This document shows, piece after piece, positions 44,515 through 54,604 of a stretch of DNA of 64,000 bases. Both the position numbers and the translations under genes were made by a program. This DNA is from Paracoccus fistulariae (GTDB lineage Bacteria; Pseudomonadota; Alphaproteobacteria; Rhodobacterales; Rhodobacteraceae). The notes under the pieces are model-generated. The model saw only the letters and a program-made list of their open reading frames with translations. It was not told the DNA's origin and did no database searches. The DNA lies in contig NZ_CP067136.1 of assembly GCF_028553785.1 (NCBI RefSeq), positions 186,001 through 250,000 of the forward strand. Reading direction: 5' to 3'. How positions within the stretch are numbered: the first letter of the stretch is position 1; the number at the start of each line of letters is the position of its first letter.

Positions 44515-45543
44515 TTACTGGTTGGGATCGACAAGCCGGGACAGAACCGCCTCTCGCGTGACGCGGCCGCCGCCCTCGATGGGCACCGAATCCACATCGG
44601 TCAGCCGCCGCATGACGTCGCGCACCGGCATGTCGCGGGGCACGGGCTGGCCGAATGCCTCGCCGGTTTCAAGGAAATCGGCCGCGGTCAGCACGCCCAG
44701 CGGGTTCATATGGGCGACGAAATCGGCAACATATTCGTTGATCGGATTGGCAATGATCTGTCTTGCGGTGCCGATCTGGACGATGCGCCCGCCCTCCATC
44801 AGCGCGATGCGGTTGCCCAGCTTGAAAGCCTCGTCCAGATCGTGGCTGACGAAGATGATCGTGCGCTTGGTCCGTTCCTGCAGTTCCAGCAGCTCATCCT
44901 GCAGGCGCGAACGGATCAGCGGATCCAACGCGCTGAAGGGCTCATCCATCAGCAGGATCGGCGCCTCGGTCGCAAAGGCGCGGGCCAGACCGACGCGCTG
45001 CTGCATGCCGCCCGACAATTCGCCGACCTTGCGATCCGCCCAGTCCGACAGGCCCACCGTGGCAAGCTGGTCATCGACCTTGCCCTTGCGGTCCGCAGCG
45101 GACATGCCCGCCAGTTCCAGCCCAAGCCCGACATTTTCCCGCACGGTCCGCCAGGGCAGAAGGCCGAATTGCTGAAAGACCATGGCCACGGTGCGCAGGC
45201 GGATGTCGCGCAATTCCCTGGCCCCCGCCGCTGTGACCGAGACCATCTGATCGCCACGGCGCACGCGCACATCGCCGCGAACGACATGGTTCAGCGCATT
45301 CACCGCCCGCAGCAGCGTCGATTTGCCGGAACCCGACAGGCCCATGAGGACCAGAATCTCGCCCTCGGCCACGTTCAGGCTGCAATTATGGACGCCCAGA
45401 ACCTGTCCCGTGCGCTCTTTCACCTCGGGCCGTTCCATCCCCTCATCCATCAGCGGCAGGGCGGCTTCGGGCTTGTCGCCAAAGACGATATTCACATCCT
45501 CGAATTCGACGGCATTGGGGGCGCTGTTGTTCATCTGGCTCAT
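44515..45543 (-). CDS. choV: Choline/betaine ABC transporter ATPase (ChoV/ProV)
   Basis: 342 residues. Walker A LMGLSGSGKSTLLRA, Q-loop VFQQFGLLPWRTVRENV, signature GELSGGMQQRVGLARA, Walker B ILLMDEPFSALDP and the H-loop FVSHDLDEA. The ProV-type insertion before the Walker A region (EVKERTGQVLGVHN) and the C-terminal CBS-like region (FLETGEAFGQPVPRDMPVRDVM) mark the quaternary-amine subfamily. It overlaps choW by 4 bases. The linkage to betIBA favours choline as substrate. Confidence 0.94.
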   Translation of the reverse strand: MSQMNNSAPNAVEFEDVNIVFGDKPEAALPLMDEGMERPEVKERTGQVLGVHNCSLNVAEGEILVLMGLSGSGKSTLLRAVNALNHVVRGDVRVRRGDQMVSVTAAGARELRDIRLRTVAMVFQQFGLLPWRTVRENVGLGLELAGMSAADRKGKVDDQLATVGLSDWADRKVGELSGGMQQRVGLARAFATEAPILLMDEPFSALDPLIRSRLQDELLELQERTKRTIIFVSHDLDEAFKLGNRIALMEGGRIVQIGTARQIIANPINEYVADFVAHMNPLGVLTAADFLETGEAFGQPVPRDMPVRDVMRRLTDVDSVPIEGGGRVTREAVLSRLVDPNQ

Positions 45544-46388
45544 TTCCGGCCCTCCATCCGCAGCATCCGGTCAAGCAGGATGGCGACCACCACAATCACG
45601 AAGCCCGATTCAAAGCCAAGCGCGGTGTTCACGCTGTTCAGCGCCCGGACCACCGGCACGCCAAGGCCAGAGGCCCCGACAAGCGCCGCGATCACCACCA
45701 TCGACAGCGACAGCATGATGGTCTGGTTCAGCCCGGTCATGATCTGGGGCAGGGCGCTTGGCAATTCGACCTTCCACAGCAGCTGGCGGGGCGTCGCGCC
45801 AAAGGCGGTCGCCGCTTCGACCAGCGAGGGCGGGGTCGAGGAAATCCCAAGCTGCGTCAGCCGGATCGGCGCGGGCAGCACGAAGATCACCGTGGCCAGC
45901 AATCCGGGCACCATGCCGATGCCGAAAAAGACGATGGCCGGGATCAGATAGACAAAGGTGGGCAGCGTCTGCATCAGGTCCAGCACCGGCCGCATCCAGG
46001 CGTAAAGGCGCGGGCGATGCGCGGCGGCGATGCCGATGGGCACGCCGATGGCCATGCAGACGATGCATGCCGCCAGAACCAGTGTCAGCGATTGCAGCGT
46101 CTCTTCCCAATAGCCCTGGTTCAGCACGAACAGCAGGCCAAGCGCCATCAGCACACAGGGCTGCCAGCGCCGCTGCAGCAGCCATGTCAGCGCCACGGCC
46201 AGAAGAATGAAGAGAAAGGGATGCGGGGCCTCCAGCGCGGTCAGAATACCGCTGATCAGCCAGTTCATCGCATCCGAGATCGTATTGAAAACGCCGGCCG
46301 CATGGGTGTTCAGCCAGTCAAAGAAAGTTTTCGCCGTTCGACCTACCGGGATCTTGTTATCTGTTACCAGATCGGTCAACTGCTCCAT
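45540..46388 (-). CDS. choW: Choline/betaine ABC transporter permease (ChoW/ProW)
   Basis: 282 residues. ProW-type permease with an N-terminal periplasmic stretch, about seven membrane helices and the EAA loop EAATAFGATPRQLLWKVELPSALPQIMTGLNQ. The PTFVYLIPAIVFFGIGMVPG and LSMVVIAALVGASGLG segments are conserved in glycine-betaine/choline permeases. Its 3' end overlaps choV as ATGA. It follows choX after 116 bases; whether a weaker promoter or attenuator sits there cannot be seen. Confidence 0.94.
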   Translation of the reverse strand: MEQLTDLVTDNKIPVGRTAKTFFDWLNTHAAGVFNTISDAMNWLISGILTALEAPHPFLFILLAVALTWLLQRRWQPCVLMALGLLFVLNQGYWEETLQSLTLVLAACIVCMAIGVPIGIAAAHRPRLYAWMRPVLDLMQTLPTFVYLIPAIVFFGIGMVPGLLATVIFVLPAPIRLTQLGISSTPPSLVEAATAFGATPRQLLWKVELPSALPQIMTGLNQTIMLSLSMVVIAALVGASGLGVPVVRALNSVNTALGFESGFVIVVVAILLDRMLRMEGRK

Positions 46389-46504
46389 ATGTGGATCGTC
46401 CCTCTGTCTTGCGGCCGTGACGCCCGGGACGGCACGGCCTGTTTCTTTTCTGTTCTGTCACCGACCCGACCGCCATCGAAAAGACGGCGAGGCGGTGGGA
46501 CCGA

Positions 46505-47452
46505 TCAGCCCTGCAGGGCCTCGGTCAGCGCGGCATGCGCGTCATTGCCGTCAACGGTGGTCACGCCGTCCAGCCACATGGTCGCGGCATCGGGATTGGC
46601 CTGCAACCATTCCTTTGCGGCCTTCATCGGATCCTGACCGTCATTCAGGATCTTGCCCATGATCTCATTTTCAAGCGCCAGAGTGAATTCCAGGTTTTGC
46701 AGGAACTTGCCGATATTGGCGCATTCCTCGACATAGCCGGAACGGGTGTTGGTGCGCACCTCGGCGCCGCCCAGATTGGGGCCGAAGACATCGTCGCCAC
46801 CTTCCAGATAGGTCAGCTCGAACTGGGCGTTCATCGGATGCGGTTCCCAGCCAAGGAACACGATCGGCTTGTCGCCGCTGACCGCGCGCGACACCTGCGC
46901 CAGCATCCCCTGTTCGCTGGATTCGACCAGTTCGAACGTGCCGGTGCCGAACAGATCCTCGCCGATCATTTCCAGAACGACGCGGTTGCCGTCATTGCCC
47001 GGCTCGATGCCATAGATCTTGCCGTCCAGTGCATCCTTGTGCTCGGCCAGGGACTGAAAGCTGGTGATGCCCAGATCGGCACCCGCCTTGTTGGTGGCCA
47101 GCGTGTATTTCGCCCCGGTCAGGTTGGTGCGCACGGTGTCCACGGTCCCTGCCTCGTTATAGGCGGCGATGTCGTTTTCCATCGTCGGCATCCAGTTGCC
47201 CAGAAAAACATCGACATCATCGGTGGACATGGCAGTATAGGTGACCGGAACCGACAGAAGCTTGGTTTCGGTTTCATAGCCAAGCGCCTGCAGGATCGTG
47301 GCGCTCAGCGCGGTGGTCGCCGTGATATCGGTCCAGCCGACATCAGCAAAGACCACCTTGCGACACTCATCCGGCTCTTGCGCCTGTGCTGCGGTACCAA
47401 GCGCCGCCGTCATGGCAAGCGCGGAAATACCGATTAGTTTTGACAAAGTCAT
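46505..47452 (-). CDS. choX: Choline-binding protein of ABC transporter (ChoX)
   Basis: 315 residues from the ATG at 47452. Signal peptide at 1-24 (LIGISALAMTAALGTAAQAQ), then an OpuAC-type binding protein: CRKVVFADVGWTDITATTALSATILQALGYE, VFLGNWMPTMENDIAAYNEAG, IYGIEPGNDGNR and PIVFLGWEPHPMNAQFELTYLEGG. The tryptophans that cage the quaternary ammonium are kept, and length (ChoX of Sinorhizobium is about 310) and context match a high-affinity choline binder. It is transcribed away from betI. Confidence 0.93.
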   Translation of the reverse strand: MTLSKLIGISALAMTAALGTAAQAQEPDECRKVVFADVGWTDITATTALSATILQALGYETETKLLSVPVTYTAMSTDDVDVFLGNWMPTMENDIAAYNEAGTVDTVRTNLTGAKYTLATNKAGADLGITSFQSLAEHKDALDGKIYGIEPGNDGNRVVLEMIGEDLFGTGTFELVESSEQGMLAQVSRAVSGDKPIVFLGWEPHPMNAQFELTYLEGGDDVFGPNLGGAEVRTNTRSGYVEECANIGKFLQNLEFTLALENEIMGKILNDGQDPMKAAKEWLQANPDAATMWLDGVTTVDGNDAHAALTEALQG

Positions 47453-47472
47453 GCGGCATGTGCTCCCTGTTC

Positions 47473-47492
47473 TTGATTGATTAGTCAATTAA
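47473..47492. promoter_or_regulatory. Candidate BetI operator
   Basis: A 20-base AT-rich dyad centred between 47482 and 47483, with 8 of 10 positions complementary (TTGATTGATT facing AGTCAATTAA). It lies in the 86-base divergent region between choX and betI, about 21 bases from the choX start and 47 from betI. It is well placed to control both transcripts in response to choline. Confidence 0.55.
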
Positions 47493-47538
47493 AGATAAAT
47501 ACAGTTCGTATTGCAACCCAAAACACAACGCAGGTGCA

Positions 47539-48108
47539 ATGATGCCAAAGATTGGTGCAGAGCCTATCCGAAAAGCTGCGTTAATCAACGCCGCAATATA
47601 TGAAGTCGGCCGTGCCGGTTCGCTGGAGGTCACGGTGGCGCAGATTGCCAAGCGGGCGGGGATGTCGCCTGCGCTGGCGCATCACTATTTCGGCTCGAAA
47701 GAGCAGATCTTTCTGCAGGCGATGCGTTATATCCTGCGCATTTACGGCAATCAGGTCCGCGATTCCCTGCCCGGCCACGGCCCGCGCGGGCGGCTGGATG
47801 CGATCGTGAATGCCAGCTTTGCCCCGCAGAATTTCCAGCGTGAAACGGTCAGCGCCTGGCTTAATTTTTACGCACTTTCCCTGCGTCACGAAGAGGCTGC
47901 GCGGCTGCTGCGGGTCTATCACCGCCGTTTGCGGTCGAATCTGGTGCTGGCGCTGCGCCCGCTGACCGACCGGCCCGAAGCCATCGCCGAGACGCTTGGC
48001 GCGCTGATCGACGGTGTTTATCTGCGCGCGGTTCTGAGGCGGGGCGATACCGATGCCAAATCCGCCCGCACCATGGTCATGAATTATCTACAGGAGGCCC
48101 TGAAGTGA
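47539..48108 (+). CDS. betI: Choline-responsive repressor BetI
   Basis: 189 residues; the second ATG at 47542 gives the usual [17 protein letters not shown] start. A TetR-family repressor with the helix-turn-helix at about 28-55 ([32 protein letters not shown]) and a BetI-type ligand domain ([30 protein letters not shown]). BetI represses bet genes until choline is present. It shares a 4-base GTGA overlap with betB. Confidence 0.95.
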   Translation: MMPKIGAEPIRKAALINAAIYEVGRAGSLEVTVAQIAKRAGMSPALAHHYFGSKEQIFLQAMRYILRIYGNQVRDSLPGHGPRGRLDAIVNASFAPQNFQRETVSAWLNFYALSLRHEEAARLLRVYHRRLRSNLVLALRPLTDRPEAIAETLGALIDGVYLRAVLRRGDTDAKSARTMVMNYLQEALK

Positions 48109-49550
48109 GCCTGAACGTCCAACCCGCTGCAAGTCTGTTCCTGAATGGTCGCCCGGTCGAGGGCGAGGGCGACGCTCTGCCGGTTCTCTACCCCTATACC
48201 GGCGAAGAAATCGCCAGCCTGCGCGAAGCCACGACCGGGCAGGTGGCCGAGGCCTGCAAGGCCGCTGCCGCCGCACAGGTCGAATGGGCGGCGCTGGCCC
48301 CGGTTGAACGTGGCCGGGTGCTTCTACGCGCCGCGGCCATCATCCGCGAACGCAATGAGGAATTGTCGCGGCTGGAAACGCTGGATACCGGCAAGCCGAT
48401 TCAGGAAACGCTGGTGGCCGATTGGGAATCGGGTGCCGCCGCGCTGGAATATTTCGGCGGTCTGGCCGCGACCGTGACCGGCCAGATGATCCCGCTGGGC
48501 AGCGACTGGGCCTATACCATCCGCGAGCCGCTGGGCGTCTGCGCGGGGATCGGCGCGTGGAACTATCCCAGCCAGATCGCCTGCTGGAAGGCCGCGCCGG
48601 CGCTGGCCATGGGCAATGCGATGGTCTTCAAACCCTCCGAGGAAACGCCGCTGGGCGCCCTGAAACTGGCCGAAATCCTGATCGAGGCCGGGTTGCCCGC
48701 GGGCGTGTTCAACGTCGTGCAGGGGCGCGGTGCCGTGGGGGCGGCGCTGGTCACCGATCCGCATGTGGCCAAGGTCTCGCTGACCGGGTCCGTGCCGACC
48801 GGGCGCAAGGTCTATGCCGCCGCGGCCGAGGGGATACGCCATGTGACGATGGAACTGGGCGGAAAATCCCCGCTGATCGTCTTTGACGACGCCAATCTGG
48901 ACGATGCCGTAGGCGCGGCAATGCTGGCGAATTTCTATTCCTCGGGGCAGATCTGTTCCAATGGCACCCGGGTTTTCGTGCAAAGCGGCATCCGCGAGGC
49001 GTTTCTGGACAAGCTGCAGGCCCGGATTGCCACGATCAGGATCGGCGATCCGCTGGATCCCGACACGCAGCACGGCCCGATCGTCAGCGCCGCGCAGGCC
49101 GGCAAGATCCGCGCCGCGATCGCGGCGGGCGAGGCCGAGGGCGCGCGGCTGGTCTGTGGCGGCCCGGGCGAGGGTGCCTTTGTGCCGCCCACGGTCTTTG
49201 CCGATGCCACCGATCAGATGGCGCTGGCCCGGGAAGAGATCTTCGGCCCGGTCATGACCACGCTGGCCTTCGAGGACGAGGATGAGGTCATCCGCCGCGC
49301 CAATGCCACGGGCTACGGGCTGGCGGCGGGGGTCTTTACCCGCGATCTGGCCCGCGCCCATCGCGTCGCCGCCAGGGTCGAGGCGGGCACCTGCTGGATC
49401 AACGCCTATAACCTCACCCCGGTCGAGATGCCCTTTGGCGGCGTCAAGATGTCGGGGGTGGGGCGCGAAAACTCGGCCGCCGCGATCGAGCATTATTCAC
49501 AGTTGAAGACGGTTTACGTCGGCATGGGCAGCGTCGACGCGCCCTACTGA
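48105..49550 (+). CDS. betB: Betaine aldehyde dehydrogenase
   Basis: 481 residues from a GTG at 48105, overlapping the betI stop. Oxidises betaine aldehyde to glycine betaine with NAD(P). ALDH motifs: PWNYP-like [14 protein letters not shown], the general-base Glu in [18 protein letters not shown], the catalytic Cys in [16 protein letters not shown], and [31 protein letters not shown] near the end is characteristic of BetB. Together with betA it gives the osmoprotectant. Confidence 0.96.
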   Translation: MSLNVQPAASLFLNGRPVEGEGDALPVLYPYTGEEIASLREATTGQVAEACKAAAAAQVEWAALAPVERGRVLLRAAAIIRERNEELSRLETLDTGKPIQETLVADWESGAAALEYFGGLAATVTGQMIPLGSDWAYTIREPLGVCAGIGAWNYPSQIACWKAAPALAMGNAMVFKPSEETPLGALKLAEILIEAGLPAGVFNVVQGRGAVGAALVTDPHVAKVSLTGSVPTGRKVYAAAAEGIRHVTMELGGKSPLIVFDDANLDDAVGAAMLANFYSSGQICSNGTRVFVQSGIREAFLDKLQARIATIRIGDPLDPDTQHGPIVSAAQAGKIRAAIAAGEAEGARLVCGGPGEGAFVPPTVFADATDQMALAREEIFGPVMTTLAFEDEDEVIRRANATGYGLAAGVFTRDLARAHRVAARVEAGTCWINAYNLTPVEMPFGGVKMSGVGRENSAAAIEHYSQLKTVYVGMGSVDAPY

Positions 49551-49571
49551 CGTCAGGAAAGGAAGAACGGT

Positions 49572-51176
49572 ATGACACCGGATTATGTCATTGTGGGCGC
49601 CGGATCGGCGGGCTGCGCGCTGGCCTATCGCCTGACCGAGGCGGGCCATCGCGTCACGCTGATCGAATATGGCGGCAGCGACCGCAGCATCTATATCCAG
49701 ATGCCCGGCGCGCTGTCCTATCCGATGAACATGTCGCGCTTTGACTGGGGCTTCAGCACGGTGCCGGAACAGCATCTGGGCGGGCGCAGTCTGGTCACGC
49801 CGCGCGGCAAGGTGCTGGGCGGGTCGTCCTCGATCAATGGCATGGTCTTCGTGCGCGGCAATCGCAAGGATTTCGACCATTGGCGCGATCAGGGCGCCGA
49901 AGGCTGGGGCTATGTCGATGTGCTGCCCTATTTCAAGCGGATGGAGACATGGCACAGCGGCAGTTCGCCCTGGCGCGGCACGGAAGGGCCGCTGAATGTC
50001 ACGCGCGGCAATCGCCGCAACCCGCTGTTCAACGCCTTTATCGAGGCCGGGCAGCAGGCCGGATGGCCACGGACCGACGATTACAATGGCGAGCATCAGG
50101 AGGGCTTTGGCCCGATGGAGGCGACGATCTGGCGCGGGCGGCGCTGGTCGGCGGCCTCGGCCTATCTGCGGCCCGCGATGCGCAGCGGCCGGCTGACCGT
50201 GCTGCGCGCCATGGCCCGTCGCGTGCTCTTTCGAGATAACCGCGCCTATGCCGTTGAAATCGAACGCGATGGCAAGGTCGAACAGATCGAGACGGGCAAG
50301 GAAATCATCCTCTCGGCCAGTTCGATCAACACGCCCAAGCTGCTGATGCTGTCGGGGATCGGCCCCGGCGATCACCTGTCGCAGCACGGGATCGAGGTGC
50401 GCGCGGACCGTCCCGGTGTCGGGTCCAACCTGCAGGACCATCTGGAAGTCTATATGCAGTATAAGTCACTGAAAAAAGTGACGCTTTACACCTATTACAA
50501 CCTGCTGGGCAAAGGCCGCGTGGGGATTGAGTGGCTGTTGCAGAAAACCGGCCTTGGCGCCTCGAACCAGTTTGAAAGCTGCGGCTTCATCCGCTCGTCG
50601 GATGCGGTGGATTATCCCGATATCCAGTATCACTTCCTGCCGCTGGCCGTGCGCTATGACGGCAAGGCGGCGGTCAGCGGGCATGGCTTTCAGGCCCATG
50701 TCGGACCGATGCGATCAAAGTCGCGCGGGACGGTGCGTCTGGTCTCGGACGATCCGGCGGCGGCGCCTCAAATCCACTTTAATTATATGTCGCATCCCGA
50801 TGATTGGAAAGAATTTAGGGCCTGTATCCGTCTGACGCGGCAGATTTTTGATCAACCGGCGATGGCGGAATATCGCGGCGATGAAATCCAGCCCGGAGCG
50901 CGGGTGCAGTCGGATGAAGAGATCGACGCCTTCATCCGTGAACATGCCGAATCCGCCTATCACCCCTGCGGAACGGCCCGCCTGGGCGCGGCGGATGACC
51001 CAGAGGCGGTGGTGGATCCCGAGTTGCGCGTGATCGGGGTCGAGGGGCTGCGCGTGGCCGACAGCTCGATCTTTCCGCGCATCACCAATGGCAATCTGAA
51101 CGCCCCCTCAATCATGACGGGAGAGAAGGCGGCGGATCACATTCTGGGGCGTTTTCAGCGCAAGGCGGCGGTTTAG
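49572..51176 (+). CDS. betA: Choline dehydrogenase
   Basis: 534 residues. A GMC-family flavoprotein that oxidises choline to betaine aldehyde at the membrane. FAD site [42 protein letters not shown], the second signature [17 protein letters not shown], and the catalytic His in [13 protein letters not shown] with [23 protein letters not shown]. Length is slightly below E. coli BetA (556). It follows betB by 21 bases and ends the betIBA operon. Confidence 0.96.
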   Translation: MTPDYVIVGAGSAGCALAYRLTEAGHRVTLIEYGGSDRSIYIQMPGALSYPMNMSRFDWGFSTVPEQHLGGRSLVTPRGKVLGGSSSINGMVFVRGNRKDFDHWRDQGAEGWGYVDVLPYFKRMETWHSGSSPWRGTEGPLNVTRGNRRNPLFNAFIEAGQQAGWPRTDDYNGEHQEGFGPMEATIWRGRRWSAASAYLRPAMRSGRLTVLRAMARRVLFRDNRAYAVEIERDGKVEQIETGKEIILSASSINTPKLLMLSGIGPGDHLSQHGIEVRADRPGVGSNLQDHLEVYMQYKSLKKVTLYTYYNLLGKGRVGIEWLLQKTGLGASNQFESCGFIRSSDAVDYPDIQYHFLPLAVRYDGKAAVSGHGFQAHVGPMRSKSRGTVRLVSDDPAAAPQIHFNYMSHPDDWKEFRACIRLTRQIFDQPAMAEYRGDEIQPGARVQSDEEIDAFIREHAESAYHPCGTARLGAADDPEAVVDPELRVIGVEGLRVADSSIFPRITNGNLNAPSIMTGEKAADHILGRFQRKAAV

Positions 51177-51216
51177 GCGGTCGCGCCGGGCACCTGCGCT
51201 GAGAAGATTAAAACGG

Positions 51217-51240
51217 GGCGGGGCGGATACCGGCCCCGCC
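51217..51240 (-). terminator. Terminator of dsbA-like gene (and possibly betA)
   Basis: Perfect 8-bp stem ggcggggc (51217-51224) with gccccgcc (51233-51240) and an 8-base loop. On the minus strand it is followed by ccgttttaatctt. It separates the convergent betA and dsbA-like genes. Confidence 0.8.
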
Positions 51241-51259
51241 TTCATCGGACCTGACGCGT

Positions 51260-52012
51260 TCAGCCGTCCTGCTTGTCGCGGGCGGCCTGGATGTAATCTT
51301 CCAGCCCGTTCTGCGGCACGCCGCGCAGCATCTCATCGCCGATGATGAAGGTGGGCGTGCCCATGATCGCCATGGTTTCGCCCAGCTGGCGATTGGCGCG
51401 CAGGACGGCGTTCACGGATTCGGTGTTCATCAGATTGATGACCTCTTCCCGGTCCACGCCGATCTCATCCGCGATCTTGCCCAGAGCCTCAAGCGAGGCT
51501 TCGCCGCGCAGCGCCATCAGCGCGTGATGGGCTTTCAGATAGGCCTCGTCCCCCGCGATCTGCTTGACCGCGACGGCAAACCGGGCCGAGCTGTCGCTGT
51601 CCTGACCCAGAATGGGATATTCCTTCAGGATCAGCCGCACATTCGGATCATCCTCGACCAGCGCCTGCACCTGATCGTTCACGCGGCGGCAATAGCCACA
51701 GCGGTAATCCAGAAACTCCACGACGGTCACATCGCCATAGGGATTGCCGCCGACCCAGCTATGGCCGTCATTGAAGATGGCGTCCTGATTGGCGGCCACC
51801 AGCAGCCGGTCATTATCGACCGATTGTTCCTGACGACGCGCTTCCAGCACGCCGATGGATTCGACCAGCACTTCGGGATTGGCCATCAGGTAATCGCGCA
51901 CGGCCTGACCGAAGGCCTCTTTTTCCTGTTCGTTCATGGCGGAAATGTCGAAGGCGAAGGCAGGGCCTGCCAGGGTCGAGCCAAGCAGCAGGGTGGCGAG
52001 CAGACGTTTCAT
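51260..52012 (-). CDS. DsbA-family thiol:disulfide oxidoreductase
   Basis: 250 residues from the ATG at 52012; the open frame continues far upstream but only antisense to the aminotransferase. Signal peptide at 1-20, then an N-terminal helical segment typical of ScsC/Com1-like members (MNEQEKEAFGQAVRDYLMANPEVLVESI). The thioredoxin-type active site Cys105-Gly-Tyr-Cys108 is in VVEFLDYRCGYCRRV and the cis-Pro loop in MGTPTFIIGDEMLRG. A periplasmic disulfide oxidase or isomerase. The N-terminal helix may mediate oligomerisation as in ScsC. Divergent from the aminotransferase gene. Confidence 0.93.
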   Translation of the reverse strand: MKRLLATLLLGSTLAGPAFAFDISAMNEQEKEAFGQAVRDYLMANPEVLVESIGVLEARRQEQSVDNDRLLVAANQDAIFNDGHSWVGGNPYGDVTVVEFLDYRCGYCRRVNDQVQALVEDDPNVRLILKEYPILGQDSDSSARFAVAVKQIAGDEAYLKAHHALMALRGEASLEALGKIADEIGVDREEVINLMNTESVNAVLRANRQLGETMAIMGTPTFIIGDEMLRGVPQNGLEDYIQAARDKQDG

Positions 52013-52174
52013 GGGTGTCCTCTGGGTTCGGGGTTGAGGGCAACTTGGCGTCTGCGGCGGGCGAAGGCAAGAAACGACGCGACACGGATACGTGACATCC
52101 TGTGGCAGAAAGGCTTGGAGTGCCGGGGCGGGACGCGCTAAGACACCCGCAAAACAAGACGTCGAGGTCAGAGC

Positions 52175-53311
52175 ATGCGACATTCCGCCCGTGGTCAGGT
52201 GGACCCGTTCATCGTCATGGATGTGATGCAGGCCGCCGCCCGGGCCGAGGCGGCAGGCCGCCATATCGTGCATATGGAGGTGGGTCAGCCCGGCACGCCC
52301 GCGCCGCAGGGCGCGCGCGACGCGCTGGCCCGCGCTTTGTCGCAGCCGTTGGGCTATACGGTCGCGCTTGGCCTGCCCGCGCTGCGGCAGGGGATCGCGG
52401 ATCTGTACCGCCGCTGGTACGGGGTGGATCTGGATCCGGCCCGCGTGGTCGTGACCTCTGGCAGCAGCGGGGCGTTCCTGCTGAGCTTTTCGGCGCTGTT
52501 CGATGCGGGCGACCGCGTCGCCATGGGCTATCCGGGCTATCCCAGCTATCGCCAGATCCTGCGCGCCATGTCGCTGCAGCCGGTGGGGATCCCGACCCGC
52601 GCGCAAGACCGCTATCAACCGCGCCCCGGTGATCTGCCCGAGGATTGCGCCGGGCTGATCCTGGCCTCGCCCGGCAACCCCTCGGGCACGGTGCTGCGCA
52701 AGGATGAGTTGCGCGATCTGACACAGGCCGCGGCGGGCCGGGGCATGGCGGTGATCTCGGACGAGATCTATCACGGCCTCAGCTATGGAGATCGCTGCCA
52801 TTCCGCGCTGGAGGTCACGGATGATGTCGTCGTCATCAATTCCTTCAGCAAATATTTCAGCATGACCGGCTGGCGCGTGGGCTGGATGGTGGTGCCCGAG
52901 AGCCATCTGCGCACGGTCGAGCGGCTGGCCCAGAACATGTTCATCTGCCCGCCCCATGCCAGTCAGGTCGCGGCGCTGGCGGCGCTGGATTGCATGGACG
53001 AGGCCGAGGCGAACCTGGCCGTCTATGCCGAAAACCGCCGCCTGATGCTGGAGGGGCTGCCCCGCGCCGGATTTGACCGGATCGCACCGCCGGAAGGGGC
53101 CTTCTATATCTATGCCGATGTGTCGCATCTGACCGATAATTCGGTCGAGCTCGCGGCAGAGATTCTGGACAAGGCCGGGGTTGCCGTGACGCCGGGGCTG
53201 GATTTCGACCCCGAACGCGGGGCGCAGACCCTGCGGTTCAGCTATGCCCGGGCGACCGAAGATATCGTCGAGGGGCTGCGCCGTCTGGAAGGGTTCATGG
53301 CCACCCGATGA
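52175..53311 (+). CDS. PLP-dependent aminotransferase (class I/II)
   Basis: 378 residues. Fold-type I aminotransferase: N-terminal IVHMEVGQPGTPAPQGARDAL, GSSGAFLLSFSALFDAGDRV, ILASPGNPSGTVL, AVISDEIYHGLSY, the PLP-lysine Lys226 in INSFSKYFSMTGWRVGWM, and the carboxylate-binding Arg near TLRFSYARATEDI. It resembles aspartate/alanine-type aminotransferases; the amino donor cannot be assigned. Its stop overlaps the amidase start by 4 bases (ATGA), so the two are co-translated. Confidence 0.9.
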   Translation: MRHSARGQVDPFIVMDVMQAAARAEAAGRHIVHMEVGQPGTPAPQGARDALARALSQPLGYTVALGLPALRQGIADLYRRWYGVDLDPARVVVTSGSSGAFLLSFSALFDAGDRVAMGYPGYPSYRQILRAMSLQPVGIPTRAQDRYQPRPGDLPEDCAGLILASPGNPSGTVLRKDELRDLTQAAAGRGMAVISDEIYHGLSYGDRCHSALEVTDDVVVINSFSKYFSMTGWRVGWMVVPESHLRTVERLAQNMFICPPHASQVAALAALDCMDEAEANLAVYAENRRLMLEGLPRAGFDRIAPPEGAFYIYADVSHLTDNSVELAAEILDKAGVAVTPGLDFDPERGAQTLRFSYARATEDIVEGLRRLEGFMATR

Positions 53312-54510
53312 GATGTCTGGCGCTGATATTTGCCTTGCTGATGTCGCTGTCGCCCGCCATGGCGCAGGAGCCCGCGCGCCTTGATCTGGGCGCCTCGTCG
53401 CTGGTGCAAAGCGGGCGCGCCTGGTGGGGCGATCCGCCGCTGGATCTGCGCCTGACGCTGAGCCGTGCGGTGCCGTTTCGCACCTATATCGTCGGCGATC
53501 CGGTACGGCTGATCGTGGATCTGCAAGGCGTCGATCTGCGTGGCGAGAAGCCCGGCGATCTGTTCGGTGCGGACCGGGTGCCCGATATCCGATGGGGCAG
53601 CCAGCGGCGCGGATGGTCGCGGATCGTGATCGAATTGCCGGGGCCTTATCGCATCGACAGCTCTGCCATGAAGACCGGCGGGCCGAGGGCAGAACTGCAA
53701 CTGGCCCTGAAGCCCGTCGGCCAGAAGGATTTCGCGCCACCGCCAAGCGCCACCGCCGCGTTGCGCAATCTGCCCGACCCGGCACAGGTCGATGCGGCCC
53801 CGGTGGATGAGGAATTCTTCATCATGCTGGATCCCGGTCATGGCGGCTTTGATCCCGGCGCGCAGGCGCAGGACCAGACCGAGGCAAACCTGGTCCTGAC
53901 CTTTGCCATGGAACTGCGCAAGGCGCTGCAGGATCGCGGTGTGACGGTGATGATGACGCGCGACGATGACAGCTTCGTGCAGCTGGAGCAGCGCATGACG
54001 GCGGCGCGGGCGGCGGGGGCGGATCTCTTTATCTCTCTGCATGCCGATGCGCTGCCGCAGGGGCAGGCGGCGGGGGCCACGGTCTATATCTGGAACCCCA
54101 AGGCCGATGGCCGCGCGGCGCAGCAACTGGTGGCGCGTCACGATGCCGACGACCTGATCAGCGGGCTGGATCTGGGCGGATATGACGATGCGCTGTCGGC
54201 CACGCTGATGGATTTCGCCCGCACCGATACGCAGCCCAGATCGGAAAACTTCGCGAAATGGCTGACCTCTCGCATGGCGCTGATGGGAATCGGGCTGCAT
54301 AACCGTCCGGTGCAGGGCGCGGCCTTTTCGGTGCTGAAATCGCCCGACATCCCGTCGGTTTTGCTGGAACTCGGCTTCATCTCGGACGATAATGATCGTG
54401 CAAATCTGCTGAATCCGCTTTGGCGTCAGCGGATGGTCAACGTGATTTGCGAAGCGATCATGGGCTGGAAGCAGGACGAAACCGCAAGGCGCGCGGTTCT
54501 GCGCCGCTAG
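53308..54510 (+). CDS. N-acetylmuramoyl-L-alanine amidase with AMIN domain
   Basis: 400 residues. A zinc amidase that cleaves the peptide side chain from murein, used in cell separation (AmiC/AmiB type). Signal peptide at 1-19; an AMIN domain at about 40-135 (DLRLTLSRAVPFRTYIVGDPVRLIVDLQGVDLRG) targets the septum or peptidoglycan. The Amidase_3 domain starts near 170 with FIMLDPGHGGFDPGAQA (zinc His), then TEANLVLTFAMELRKAL (Glu), FISLHADA (His) and the terminal SVLLELGFISDDNDRANL with catalytic Glu. It fits with the downstream PBP1A. Confidence 0.95.
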   Translation: MRCLALIFALLMSLSPAMAQEPARLDLGASSLVQSGRAWWGDPPLDLRLTLSRAVPFRTYIVGDPVRLIVDLQGVDLRGEKPGDLFGADRVPDIRWGSQRRGWSRIVIELPGPYRIDSSAMKTGGPRAELQLALKPVGQKDFAPPPSATAALRNLPDPAQVDAAPVDEEFFIMLDPGHGGFDPGAQAQDQTEANLVLTFAMELRKALQDRGVTVMMTRDDDSFVQLEQRMTAARAAGADLFISLHADALPQGQAAGATVYIWNPKADGRAAQQLVARHDADDLISGLDLGGYDDALSATLMDFARTDTQPRSENFAKWLTSRMALMGIGLHNRPVQGAAFSVLKSPDIPSVLLELGFISDDNDRANLLNPLWRQRMVNVICEAIMGWKQDETARRAVLRR

Positions 54511-54604
54511 GCTGGCGCACAGCTTCGTGAACGGGCGTTGATGTTTTGACCGTCACGCGCACGGACGCTATAGACGGGCCCATAACACATAAAGGCGACA
54601 ATCT

